55,990 nucleotides of DNA. It comes from Flavobacteriales bacterium (GTDB taxonomy: Bacteria > Bacteroidota > Bacteroidia > Flavobacteriales_D > JAHECK01). The notes beneath the pieces were generated by a model that saw only the letters and a list, made by a program, of their open reading frames with translations, was not told the DNA's origin and did no database searches. Positions 1 to 8,976 of this stretch are shown here, in pieces. Location: NCBI GenBank assembly GCA_024641785.1, contig JAHECK010000004.1, forward strand, positions 1 through 55,990. Reading direction: 5' to 3'. Within the stretch, counting starts at the first letter, position 1, and the number at the start of each line of letters is the position of its first letter. The translations under genes and the position numbers were made by a program.

Positions 1-1561
1 TGAAGAAGATAACCAATATGAACTGACTAAGTTTGTAAGTGTGGTCTCTTCTTTAAATCACCCACCAAAAGAACATTTTGATATTCTCGCTGAAAATATC
101 AGAATTGCCAGAGCCGAAGGTTTTGAAAGTTTACTTTCTAAGCATCTTGTTAAATGGGAAGAAAAATGGAATTGGAGCGATATTTTGATCGAAGGTGATA
201 TTAGCGCTCAACAAGGAATTCGCTTTAATATCTTTCAATTGAATCAAACCTATACAGGTGAAGATGCCCGATTAAATATAGGCCCAAAAGGGTTTACAGG
301 AGAAAAATATGGAGGCTCTACCTATTGGGATACTGAAGCCTATTGCATTCCTTTCTACCTTAGCACATCCGATTCCAGTGTCGCCAGAAATCTCGTCCTT
401 TATCGCTATAATCATCTTGAAAAAGCGATAGAAAATGCAAAAAAATTAGGCTTTTCAAATGGAGCCGCACTATATCCAATGGTAACGATGAATGGCGAAG
501 AATGCCATAACGAATGGGAAATTACCTTCGAAGAAATTCATCGGAATGGAGCCATCGCACATGGAATTTATGATTATATACGCTATACGGGAGACGAAAA
601 CTATTTAGTTGATTTCGGCTTAGAAGTTTTAATTGGAATTGCCCGATTCTGGTCTCAGCGTTTTAACTGGTCCAAAGATAAAAAGGCCTTCGTAATGCTT
701 GGAGTTACCGGTCCGAATGAGTACGAAAACAACGTAAACAATAATTTTTACACCAATTATATAGCGCGATGGTGTTTAAAATATACCCTGCAAAGTATTG
801 ATAAATGTCAAATTCTGGATGCTAATAAAACAAAAGCCCTTTTCAAAAAACTTTCCTTTACGGATGAAGAAGTTAAGCAATGGAATTCGATTATAAAGGC
901 CGTTTATTTTGCCAGAGATGAGAAAAATGACCTTTTTTTACAGCAAGAAGGCTTCCTTGATAAGGAAATCATCCCTGTATCAAATCTTGATTCGTCTAAC
1001 CTTCCTCTTGTCGACCATTGGTCATGGGATCGTATTTTAAGATCCTGTTATATTAAGCAAGCGGATGTGCTTCAGGGAATGTACTTTTTTGAAGATGAAT
1101 TTGAAGTGGAAACGATCAAACGTCATTTTGATTTTTATGAACCAATTACCGTTCATGAATCTTCCCTTTCACCTTGTGTCCACTCCATCATCGCGGCTAA
1201 AATCTCTTATCCTGATAAAGCATACGAATTCTATTTGCGAACCGCACGCTTGGATCTTGACGATTATAATCACGATACGGATGACGGCTGTCACACGACT
1301 TCAATGGCCGGTACTTGGATGTCGATCGTTCAAGGATTCGGCGGAATGAGAATCGGTGAGAATAAAGTGATTTTCAATCCATTTTTGCCAAAAGAATGGA
1401 CTTCCTATCGATTTCATGTTGTTTATAGATCGACACGATTAAGAGTTGAAGTCAATAAAAATGAAAGCAAAATAAGTCATTTAGCAGGTCCTGAAATAAG
1501 CATCGTTTTACATAATAAAGAACACACACTTTCTCAAAATGCTGTGATCCTTTCAAAATAA
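1..1561 (+). CDS. Glycoside hydrolase family 65 phosphorylase (maltose phosphorylase-like), 5' end missing
   Basis: The open frame is already running at base 2, so the true start lies left of the window; about 520 C-terminal residues are present, against roughly 750-770 for a complete GH65 enzyme. The family splits maltose, trehalose or kojibiose with phosphate into glucose and beta-glucose-1-phosphate in the cytoplasm. The sequence shows the (alpha/alpha)6 barrel core, including the GPNEYENNVNNNFYTNY segment (bases 709-759) that holds the catalytic acid Glu of GH65, the DLDDYNHDTDDGCHTTSMAG segment around base 1254 that lines the phosphate and sugar site, and the small C-terminal beta-sandwich domain. 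No signal peptide can be judged because the N terminus is missing. The next gene, a surface amylase, starts 7 bases after the stop, so they are one operon, and maltose is the most likely substrate. Confidence is high for the family and moderate for the substrate. Confidence 0.92.
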   Translation, partial: EEDNQYELTKFVSVVSSLNHPPKEHFDILAENIRIARAEGFESLLSKHLVKWEEKWNWSDILIEGDISAQQGIRFNIFQLNQTYTGEDARLNIGPKGFTGEKYGGSTYWDTEAYCIPFYLSTSDSSVARNLVLYRYNHLEKAIENAKKLGFSNGAALYPMVTMNGEECHNEWEITFEEIHRNGAIAHGIYDYIRYTGDENYLVDFGLEVLIGIARFWSQRFNWSKDKKAFVMLGVTGPNEYENNVNNNFYTNYIARWCLKYTLQSIDKCQILDANKTKALFKKLSFTDEEVKQWNSIIKAVYFARDEKNDLFLQQEGFLDKEIIPVSNLDSSNLPLVDHWSWDRILRSCYIKQADVLQGMYFFEDEFEVETIKRHFDFYEPITVHESSLSPCVHSIIAAKISYPDKAYEFYLRTARLDLDDYNHDTDDGCHTTSMAGTWMSIVQGFGGMRIGENKVIFNPFLPKEWTSYRFHVVYRSTRLRVEVNKNESKISHLAGPEISIVLHNKEHTLSQNAVILSK

Positions 1562-1568
1562 GCTCAGT

Positions 1569-3947
1569 ATGAAAATTAAAATACTCTTATTTCTATTTGT
1601 CATTCAAACACTGGCCTGCAATCCGGTTAAAAAAGAGTATTTAATTGGAATACCGGAATCTCCGGCGATCATAGGATTAGCTAGTCCATTTCAATTAGGA
1701 GGAGATCGATCTTATTTTCTCCAAAGCGAGTATTTTATTCCTTCCATGGCGGATAGTTTAATAGCACCTGAAGGCATTTCTATTCTTCTGAAAGGAGATA
1801 CGGTTTTCTTAGAGGGAAATATCATCGATGCCATTTCGGGAATGAAGGCATATAAAGATGGATTTTCCTATTTCATTCCTCTATTAAAATCAAAGAAGGT
1901 CAATTTCCACTATACTTTTAAAGCTGCTGAAAACGAATACCAAAAAGTAACTATAAGAGGGAGTTTTAATGCCTGGAATGGAGAATCCACGCCACTAAAA
2001 TTTAATAATGGGATTTGGGAAGTAGATCTCTCACTTTCCCCGGGCGAATATGAATATCTTCTGGTGGTCGATGGAAAGGATCTGATCGATCCGAATAATG
2101 GTGTAAAAAAAGACAATGGAATTGGAGGATTTAATTCGATAATAAATATAAAGCAAGAGGATCCCAACAAAATTCCAAGTTTACTCACTTCAAATTTTAG
2201 TGAAGATCAAATAAGCTTAGTTAATTCCATTCCGGGGGCAAAGATCATTGGGCTTTGGGAGAATTTTCAAATTGAAAATTCAAAAATCGAAGTGAAAGGC
2301 GATATAATCACTGTTGAAATTCCTGAAGAAGCAAAACAAATGAATCGATCGGTTTTAAGAATATGGGCTTATACTGATGAAGGTCTTTCAAATGATATTT
2401 ATATTCCACTAAGCAAGGGTAAACCTATCGTAGCCGCAGATCAACTTCAACGTATGGACAAGCATGCAATGATGATGTATTTTCTATTAATTGATCGTTT
2501 TAGTGACGGAGATTCGACAAATGATTTTCCGGTAGATGATCCTTCGATTCTAGCAAAAGCAAACTATTATGGAGGTGATCTGCAGGGAGTCATCGACAAT
2601 TTGAATTCAGGTTATTTTGAAGATCTGGGGATAAATACAATCTGGTTATCTCCCATTACATTAAACCCCGAGGGAGCTTATGGACTATATCCCACTCCTT
2701 ATACAAAATTTTCGGCCTACCATGGTTATTGGCCTATTCGTTCTACAGTAGTCGATTATCGTTATGGGACTATGGATTTGCTTAAAGAACTCATAAAACT
2801 AGCTCACGAAAAAGAGATGAATGTATTGATCGATTATGTAGCGAATCATGTTCATCAGGAACATCCGATCTATATAGAACACCCCGATTGGGTAACCGAT
2901 CTGTATTTACCCGACGGAAGTTTAAATACCGAACGCTGGGATGATCATCGTCTTACCACCTGGTTCGATACCTTTTTACCTACCCTTGATCTAAGTCGGA
3001 TGGAAGTAGTCGATCCGATGACTGATTCTGCACTTTTTTGGTTAAAAGAAGCTGGTTTAGATGGATTTCGACACGATGCGACCAAGCATATTCCGGAAAT
3101 TTTTTGGGAAACGCTTACCCATAAAATAAAAACAGAGATCATCATCCCGGAACAAAGAGACATTTTCCAGATTGGGGAAACTTATGGAAGTAAGGGTTTA
3201 ATAAATAGCTATATCGGGACAGGAAAACTCGATGCTCAATTTGATTTTAATGTCTATGATGATGCCGTGGTCACTTTTGCACGAAAAGACCTCCCTTTTG
3301 ATCGCTTGGAAAAAGGACTTAAAGAAAGCTTTTCAATTTATGGTTACCATAATTTGATGGGATATATCTCCGGAAATCAAGATCGAAGTCGTTTTATTTC
3401 TTTTGCATCCGGTGACATTCGCTTTGATGAAAATCAAAAATTAGCCGGTTGGACCCGGGATATTACGATCACTGATTCATCTGCATTTGACCGATTGGAT
3501 CTACTTCTTGCATTCATTAATACGATACCTGGAATTCCTGTCATTTATTATGGGGATGAGATCGGGTCACCGGGTGCAGGTGATCCTGATAACCGAAGAA
3601 TGATGAAATTCGAGGGATTAAACCAGAGAGAATTAAATCTAAGAAATCATGTGTCTGAACTCTTTCATTTCAGAAAAAACAATCCTTCATTAATCTATGG
3701 TGATACTCGTTTTTTATATAAAAGCGATGATCAGTGGGCATTTGTGCGTTCATGGTTTGGAGAAAATGCCTTAGTTATCTTCAATAAATCCGATAAAGAA
3801 TCATCTCTTAAAATAGATCTTCCAGGTGAAATCAAAGGAAATATAGAGGCGAGTATCAACAATAATCAAAGTATTAAAAAAGAGAAGCAGCAAATCACTA
3901 TTGATCTGGCTCCTTTATCATTCGAAATAATAATTATCAAATCATGA
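1569..3947 (+). CDS. GH13 alpha-amylase family lipoprotein with N-terminal CBM48-like domain
   Basis: A 792-residue glycoside hydrolase of the alpha-amylase family, probably surface- or periplasm-exposed and cutting alpha-1,4-glucans or cyclic or branched maltodextrins. Residues 1-17 are a lipoprotein signal peptide ending in a lipobox (TLAC, Cys17). Residues about 105-200 (around GSFNAWNGE and SPGEYEYLLVVDG) look like an early-set/CBM48 glycan-binding domain. The GH13 barrel follows: DRFSDGD near 310, region I DYVANH near 420, region II GFRHDATKH near 500 with the nucleophile Asp, region III QIGETYG near 537 with the acid Glu, and region IV GNQD near 602, where the usual NHD has Gln for His. 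The stop overlaps the start of the next GH13 gene (ATGA), indicating translational coupling. It resembles neopullulanase/cyclomaltodextrinase relatives; the exact specificity is inference. Confidence 0.9.
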   Translation: MKIKILLFLFVIQTLACNPVKKEYLIGIPESPAIIGLASPFQLGGDRSYFLQSEYFIPSMADSLIAPEGISILLKGDTVFLEGNIIDAISGMKAYKDGFSYFIPLLKSKKVNFHYTFKAAENEYQKVTIRGSFNAWNGESTPLKFNNGIWEVDLSLSPGEYEYLLVVDGKDLIDPNNGVKKDNGIGGFNSIINIKQEDPNKIPSLLTSNFSEDQISLVNSIPGAKIIGLWENFQIENSKIEVKGDIITVEIPEEAKQMNRSVLRIWAYTDEGLSNDIYIPLSKGKPIVAADQLQRMDKHAMMMYFLLIDRFSDGDSTNDFPVDDPSILAKANYYGGDLQGVIDNLNSGYFEDLGINTIWLSPITLNPEGAYGLYPTPYTKFSAYHGYWPIRSTVVDYRYGTMDLLKELIKLAHEKEMNVLIDYVANHVHQEHPIYIEHPDWVTDLYLPDGSLNTERWDDHRLTTWFDTFLPTLDLSRMEVVDPMTDSALFWLKEAGLDGFRHDATKHIPEIFWETLTHKIKTEIIIPEQRDIFQIGETYGSKGLINSYIGTGKLDAQFDFNVYDDAVVTFARKDLPFDRLEKGLKESFSIYGYHNLMGYISGNQDRSRFISFASGDIRFDENQKLAGWTRDITITDSSAFDRLDLLLAFINTIPGIPVIYYGDEIGSPGAGDPDNRRMMKFEGLNQRELNLRNHVSELFHFRKNNPSLIYGDTRFLYKSDDQWAFVRSWFGENALVIFNKSDKESSLKIDLPGEIKGNIEASINNNQSIKKEKQQITIDLAPLSFEIIIIKS

Positions 3948-5308
3948 AAAAAATTCTGAGTTACCTCATCATAGCTACCTTTCTATTTTCCTGTGCCCCT
4001 ACTGAAGAAAATAAATCAGTCGATGGAGAAATTTTTAAGGGAAAATTACATCATGTAGATTGGAGTAAAAATGCGACCATTTATGAGGCTAATATTCGGC
4101 AAATGACTCCGGAAGGAACATTTAAAGCACTTGAAGCCCGTTTAGGCGACATTAAAAAGCTTGGTATTAAAATTATATGGCTGATGCCAATTCAACCCAT
4201 TGGAGTACTGAATAGAAAAGGAGGTTTAGGTAGTTACTATTCTGTGAAAGATTATAAAGCGATAAATCCGGAATATGGAGACCTTGAAGATCTTAAATCC
4301 CTGGTTAAAACGGCACACGAAATGGATATGAAGATCATACTCGACTGGGTAGCAAATCATACAGCCTGGGATCATCCATGGACGATCACAAATCCTGAAT
4401 GGTATACTAAAGACTCCTTAGGAAACTTTATGCCACCTGTACCTGACTGGTCTGATGTGATCGATCTTAATTATGACAATGAGGAGATGCGGATTGCGAT
4501 GATCGATGCGATGAAATATTGGATAACAGAAGTGGATGTTGATGGATATCGCTGTGATGTAGCCTATAATGTTCCTAATGATTTCTGGAATAGACTTAGG
4601 AAGGAGTTAGATGAAATCAAACCTGTATTTATGCTTGCAGAAGCAGATCAGGAAGATCATCATTATGAAGCATTTGACATGTCATATGGCTGGGAATTAA
4701 TGCATATCATGAATCATGTTGCGTCTGGCGATTCAAGTTTACAATCCATCGATAGCTACATGGGACGTGAGCAAAAAAGATATGCTAAAAATGATTATCG
4801 AATGTATTTCCTGACAAATCATGACGAGAATTCATGGAATGGAACCATAGAAGAGCGATTTGGAAATGCTGAAAAAGCATTTGCAGTATTGGCTTATACC
4901 ATTAATGGAATGCCTTTGATCTATTCGGGTCAGGAATATGGGAATAATAAAGCACTGGCTTTTTTCGAAAAGGATCAGCCAAATTATGAGCATCCTGAAA
5001 TTTTCGATTTCTATAGTAAATTAATGCATTTGAATAAAAATAATAAAGCATTATGGAATGGTAATTTCGGAGGTTCCTATAAACGCTTATCGACAACAAA
5101 TGATGATGCTGTTTTTGCTTTAAAGCGAGAAATAGATGACAATATGGTTATCTCAATGGTTAATTTTACGAATGAGGAAGTCACTTTTATGCTTTCAGAT
5201 GATGAGTCATATTCGATGGTTGATCTTTTCTCAAATGAAGAAATTGAATTAACAAATAACCTTGAAATTACATTAGCACCTTATGGTTATTTAGTAAAGT
5301 TTAAATAA
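3944..5308 (+). CDS. GH13 alpha-amylase family lipoprotein (short form)
   Basis: A 454-residue second alpha-amylase family enzyme, again with a lipoprotein signal peptide (FLFSC, lipobox Cys near residue 17). It lacks the extra N-terminal domain and goes straight into the TIM barrel: region I LDWVANH near 133-139, region II GYRCDVAYN near 199-207 (nucleophile Asp), region III MLAEAD near 230 (acid Glu) and region IV NHDEN near 291 (transition-state Asp). All three catalytic carboxylates are present. The compact C-terminal beta domain ends at LAPYGYLVKF. It overlaps the preceding GH13 gene by four bases and lies in the GH65 operon, so it probably trims maltodextrins to maltose for the phosphorylase. 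Substrate preference cannot be read from the sequence. Confidence 0.9.
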   Translation: MKKILSYLIIATFLFSCAPTEENKSVDGEIFKGKLHHVDWSKNATIYEANIRQMTPEGTFKALEARLGDIKKLGIKIIWLMPIQPIGVLNRKGGLGSYYSVKDYKAINPEYGDLEDLKSLVKTAHEMDMKIILDWVANHTAWDHPWTITNPEWYTKDSLGNFMPPVPDWSDVIDLNYDNEEMRIAMIDAMKYWITEVDVDGYRCDVAYNVPNDFWNRLRKELDEIKPVFMLAEADQEDHHYEAFDMSYGWELMHIMNHVASGDSSLQSIDSYMGREQKRYAKNDYRMYFLTNHDENSWNGTIEERFGNAEKAFAVLAYTINGMPLIYSGQEYGNNKALAFFEKDQPNYEHPEIFDFYSKLMHLNKNNKALWNGNFGGSYKRLSTTNDDAVFALKREIDDNMVISMVNFTNEEVTFMLSDDESYSMVDLFSNEEIELTNNLEITLAPYGYLVKFK

Positions 5309-5370
5309 CCATAATTTATTGATTGAAAGTATTTATTAATACGAAATTTGCATTTTAATCTTGGAATACA

Positions 5371-5742
5371 ATGTATAGAATTGCAGTGATTGCACATGAT
5401 GGTAAAAAAGCAGAGATGGTTCAGTTTCTAATGCAACATCTTGATGTTTTTAAACAAAATAATATTGATCTTGTAGCAACCGGCACTACAGGTAAAAACG
5501 CTCGAAAATCCGGACTTGAAGTAGAATGTCTTTTATCAGGTCCGTTGGGAGGTGATGCACAAATAGCAGCTCAAGTAGCAGAAGGAAAGATAGACATGGT
5601 CCTTTTCTTTAGAGATCCACTCGATAAACATCCTCATGAACCGGACATTCAAATGCTAATGAGAATTTGTGATGTTCATAATATTCCAATAGCAACAAAT
5701 CCTGCTACAGCTTCCTCATTAATAAAAAGTCTTGAAAAATAA
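5371..5742 (+). CDS. mgsA: Methylglyoxal synthase
   Basis: A cytosolic enzyme converting dihydroxyacetone phosphate to methylglyoxal plus phosphate, a bypass relieving sugar-phosphate build-up. At 123 residues it is a compact form (E. coli MgsA is 152). Visible motifs are the N-terminal IAVIAHDGKK phosphate-binding strand and loop, ATGTTG, SGPLGGDAQIA with Asp62 matching the catalytic aspartate, and FFRDPLDKHPHEPD with Asp82 and His89 matching the active-site Asp and His of the family, then CDVHNIPIATNPATA. The gene lies 62 bases after the second amylase on the same strand. A near-consensus -7 element (gaaatttg at 5343-5350) in the gap could give it its own promoter, so shared transcription with the amylases is plausible but not certain. 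Confidence 0.95.
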   Translation: MYRIAVIAHDGKKAEMVQFLMQHLDVFKQNNIDLVATGTTGKNARKSGLEVECLLSGPLGGDAQIAAQVAEGKIDMVLFFRDPLDKHPHEPDIQMLMRICDVHNIPIATNPATASSLIKSLEK

Positions 5743-6140
5743 CCTGTCTTCAACATAAAACCACCTTCATTTCATAAGTGATAGACAATTAGTTAGAAAT
5801 GAAAATCATCTGACTTGTTTTATGTATAAATTAGGATGATGGACCGGACATTAAACGGAAGTCTTCCTTAATTTAATTCATGCTTCCTTCTACGCTGAAC
5901 TTCGGAAGACAAGTTTAAGCGCTTTTGCATTCATTCATTTTAGACCTTAGGTATCCCATAAACGAAATCAGGAAAATCCTTAAAGATCTTTTCTTTTTCG
6001 AAGCTAATTATTGTGCTTAAATAGATCTGTTTTTCCTCATTTATTCGTACCTTTAGAATAGGTGCATTTGAATGATTGTATCCTGAATATGTTCATTGTT
6101 TTGTGCTCCTAATTGATATATACTATCTAAAATTGAAGCC
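5743..6140. other. 398-base intergenic gap without a gene
   Basis: No open frame longer than about a dozen codons was found here on the plus strand. It contains a perfect 5-bp inverted repeat (GGAAG-T-CTTCC, 5857-5867) and a longer-range 7-bp match, GTCTTCC at 5861-5867 against GGAAGAC at 5904-5910, which could form a hairpin with a large loop. Two imperfect -7 elements lie upstream of the stress-protein gene: TACCTTTA at 6048-6055 and TTGTTTTG near 6098. I see no tRNA-like or other recognisable RNA shape. Confidence 0.5.
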
Positions 6141-7307
6141 ATGAAATTACTGGAGAAAATACTTATAGCAACAGATCTTGGACCTGCCTCTGAAGAGATT
6201 ATAAAGAATGGAAGTGATCTTGCCAAACTACTTGGTGCAAAGGTCGTGCTTCTTTATGTTTTAGATCTAACAAATGAAAATCCTAAAATTCAGGAATTCA
6301 TATTAAAAGCAACAAATACTCAACTTCATCGAATCAAAGATGAGATCATCAATAAAGGAGTAGAATGTGAAGAACCTATCATAGCAAACGGAAGTTCTTA
6401 TAATGAGATCGTCAAGGAAGCGAGTATTAATGATGTCAATCTTATTTTTATTGGTTCCGGAAATGAAACCGGGAAACCTACCTATTCTTTAGGTTTAAAT
6501 GCAAAAAAAATTATCCAAAAAACGAAAATTCCGGTTTGGGTAAATAAACCCAATTCAACTTTAAAGATCAAAAACATCCTTTGTCCGATCGATTTTTCAG
6601 ACTCTTCTGCTCTTGCATTAAAAAATGCGATTGTATTGAGCAAAAAATTTAATGCAAAACTTTCCATTTTGAATGTGTATGAATCTGTGCATCCTGTCGA
6701 TTATTTGGACATCCATTATCTTGAAAAGGAAATTGAAAATGAAAGGAAAATCAATGAAAGTGATTTTCATGATTTTCTCTCTCAAATTGATTTTAGAAAT
6801 ATAAAATTTGAAACCATTCTATTAAGTGGCTTTCCTGATGTTGAGATCCTTAACGCTATTAAAGAAAGAAAAATTGATCTGCTAATAATGGGAACCACCG
6901 GTAAATCGGGTATTGCTAAATTATTTTTAGGAAGTACAACTGAAAAAGTAATTCGTGAGCTTCCATGCTCTTTTATAACGACTAAATCGAAAGATTTAAT
7001 CAAATTGGTTATTGAAACTAAAATGAACGATATCGATACCCATTTTCGAGAAGCGGAATTACTATTTAATGATGGTTTTTTTGAAAAAGCTTTACAAGAG
7101 TATAATTTATGCCTGGATATTGATCCAATGCATATCCGTTCATTAAAAGGAATCGCTTCTGTTTATGATGTAATAGGTGATAAAAAGAAAGCTAAATATT
7201 ATCTTAATCTGGCTGATGAAGTTTACAAGCATATGTGGGATGAGAAAATTGAAAAAGAAGTTCGGAAAAATTACCAGGTAAAAGGAGACTTCCGTTTACA
7301 TCATTAA
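6141..7307 (+). CDS. Tandem universal stress protein with C-terminal TPR-like tail
   Basis: A 388-residue cytosolic protein of two UspA folds in tandem (about 1-135 and 145-285) plus a helical tail. Domain 2 has the intact ATP-binding signature G-x2-G-x9-G-S (GTTGKSG through LFLGST), so it probably binds ATP; the matching stretch of domain 1 (GSGNETGKPTYSLG) is degenerate. From about residue 300 the sequence (FREAELLFNDGFFEKALQEY, then IDPMHIRSLKGIASVYDVIG) reads as two tetratricopeptide helical pairs, an uncommon addition to this family. The role is presumably stress signalling, with the TPR as a docking arm; this is inference. It stands alone, behind a 398-base leader gap and 4 bases from the convergent transporter gene. 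Confidence 0.88.
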   Translation: MKLLEKILIATDLGPASEEIIKNGSDLAKLLGAKVVLLYVLDLTNENPKIQEFILKATNTQLHRIKDEIINKGVECEEPIIANGSSYNEIVKEASINDVNLIFIGSGNETGKPTYSLGLNAKKIIQKTKIPVWVNKPNSTLKIKNILCPIDFSDSSALALKNAIVLSKKFNAKLSILNVYESVHPVDYLDIHYLEKEIENERKINESDFHDFLSQIDFRNIKFETILLSGFPDVEILNAIKERKIDLLIMGTTGKSGIAKLFLGSTTEKVIRELPCSFITTKSKDLIKLVIETKMNDIDTHFREAELLFNDGFFEKALQEYNLCLDIDPMHIRSLKGIASVYDVIGDKKKAKYYLNLADEVYKHMWDEKIEKEVRKNYQVKGDFRLHH

Positions 7308-7311
7308 TTGA

Positions 7312-8844
7312 TCAATGTGCCCAAAGAGGGAGAATGGTCGCATCATAATCGAATACGAATGGTGCCCAAAAGTAGGTAAGAATTGTAATTAGCAGGATTC
7401 CAATTAAATTCAATATTAATCCGGTTTTTGCCATATCCAAAATTCGTATCTTATTTGTTCCGAAGATAATAGCGTTTGGTGGAGTCGCTACGGGAAGCAT
7501 AAATGCCATCGAGGCACTAATTGTTGCCGGGAGCATTAATAAAAGCGGATTAACGCCTATCGTTAAAGCTAATCCTGCCAGCACAGGGAGTAAGATCTCT
7601 ATCGTAGCGGTATTAGATGTGAATTCCGTTAAAAAAGTAACGACAAATGAAATTATTAAAACAATTACAATGGGGTGCAAACTCTCAATAGAACTCAATT
7701 GCTCTCCAAACCAAATGGAAAGTCCTGATTCTTTAAAGCCACTCGCCAAAGCAAATCCTCCTCCAAATAGCAATACGATATTCCATGGTAAACGCGAAGT
7801 TGTCTTCCAATTCATGATCATTTTACCCTTCTTCTCCCGACTTGGAATTAAAAAGAGAATAATGGCAAGCGCTATTGCTACCGTTCCATCATTAATATAG
7901 TTTGGCTGGGCAAATAGATCTCCCCATCCGGGTATACTGAAATTTCCAAGATCTAAACCATTTCTCGTCAACCACAGAACAATCAATGCAATAAATACAC
8001 TTAGGATGCTCCGTTCTTCAAAGCTAGCTTTTCCAAGCTTTTTATACTGATCTTTAAAGGCGACACCACTCATGACTCCTTTACTGATCTTAGGCCTAAA
8101 TCGATGTTTTAGATATAACCAGGTGATGATAAAAAAAACGATACTAAGCGGCATTGCAAAAATAAACCATGATGAAAAATTGATCTCCGGTGCTTCAGGA
8201 AACATGATCTGCATGATCCTTACAAAGGACAAATTTGGAGGGGTTCCAACTAAAGTAGCAATCCCTCCTATGGATGATCCATAAGCCACTCCTAATAAAA
8301 GCCCGATCGAATACTTACGGAGATCTTCAGGCTCCAAAATATCTTCTAATTTAACGATGATCGATAACAGAATGGGAACCATCATCATGGCGGTAGCCGT
8401 ATTAGATATCCACATAGATAAAAAAGCAGAAGCCAGCATAAAACCTAATAAGATCTTTGAAGGACTACTACCTGTAAACGAAAGGATTTTAAGCGCAATT
8501 CTTTTATGTAGATCCCATTTTTGCATCGCAAGGGCAACGATAAAGCCTCCGATAAATAAGAAAATAACATGATTAAAATAAGCTGAAGAAACATCCTTAC
8601 CATCCATAACACCCAATAAGGGGAACAAAACAATCGGCAAGAGTGAAGTAATAGCAATCGGAATCACTTCGGTGATCCACCACAAAGCCATCAGTATTGC
8701 AACCGCTAAGGTGTAAGTGACAGAAGGATTAGTAGGCTCAAGCTCAACAAAGAAAACAATGTAAATGAACAAAGCCGGTGCTATGTAAAGACCTATAATT
8801 CTTTTAAAATCAAAATTCCTTTTGATATTAACTACATCACTCAT
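7312..8844 (-). CDS. DASS/SLC13 family sodium-coupled anion transporter
   Basis: A 510-residue inner-membrane protein with a dozen or so hydrophobic helices. The two SNT signature motifs that form the sodium and carboxylate sites of the divalent anion:sodium symporter family are intact: SNTATAMMMVPI near residue 150 and SNTATIEILLPV near 415, each followed by a conserved GTPPN or ATPPNAI segment (GTPPNLS, VATPPNAIIFG). The family imports C4-dicarboxylates, citrate or sulfate with sodium; which one cannot be told. The gene is monocistronic and convergent with the stress-protein gene, with only four bases between the stops. A 7/8 match to the -7 element (TAACTTTA on the minus strand) lies about 25 bases before the start. 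Confidence 0.93.
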   Translation of the reverse strand: MSDVVNIKRNFDFKRIIGLYIAPALFIYIVFFVELEPTNPSVTYTLAVAILMALWWITEVIPIAITSLLPIVLFPLLGVMDGKDVSSAYFNHVIFLFIGGFIVALAMQKWDLHKRIALKILSFTGSSPSKILLGFMLASAFLSMWISNTATAMMMVPILLSIIVKLEDILEPEDLRKYSIGLLLGVAYGSSIGGIATLVGTPPNLSFVRIMQIMFPEAPEINFSSWFIFAMPLSIVFFIITWLYLKHRFRPKISKGVMSGVAFKDQYKKLGKASFEERSILSVFIALIVLWLTRNGLDLGNFSIPGWGDLFAQPNYINDGTVAIALAIILFLIPSREKKGKMIMNWKTTSRLPWNIVLLFGGGFALASGFKESGLSIWFGEQLSSIESLHPIVIVLIISFVVTFLTEFTSNTATIEILLPVLAGLALTIGVNPLLLMLPATISASMAFMLPVATPPNAIIFGTNKIRILDMAKTGLILNLIGILLITILTYFWAPFVFDYDATILPLWAH

Positions 8845-8976
8845 TTACTTTTAAGCTTGAATGAATAAAGTTAAAATAATTGAAATGCCGTCCAAGAGAA
8901 GCAGGGATGAAAATATAAACAAGGGTGAATATTAAATGTAAGATTATGGAAGCGACTTTCGTATAAAAAGAACTTT

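Noticed and set aside
7619-8572. Plus-strand open frames inside the DASS transporter gene
   Set aside because: They are shadows of the minus-strand gene, which has full family motifs; they have no independent motif or start signal.
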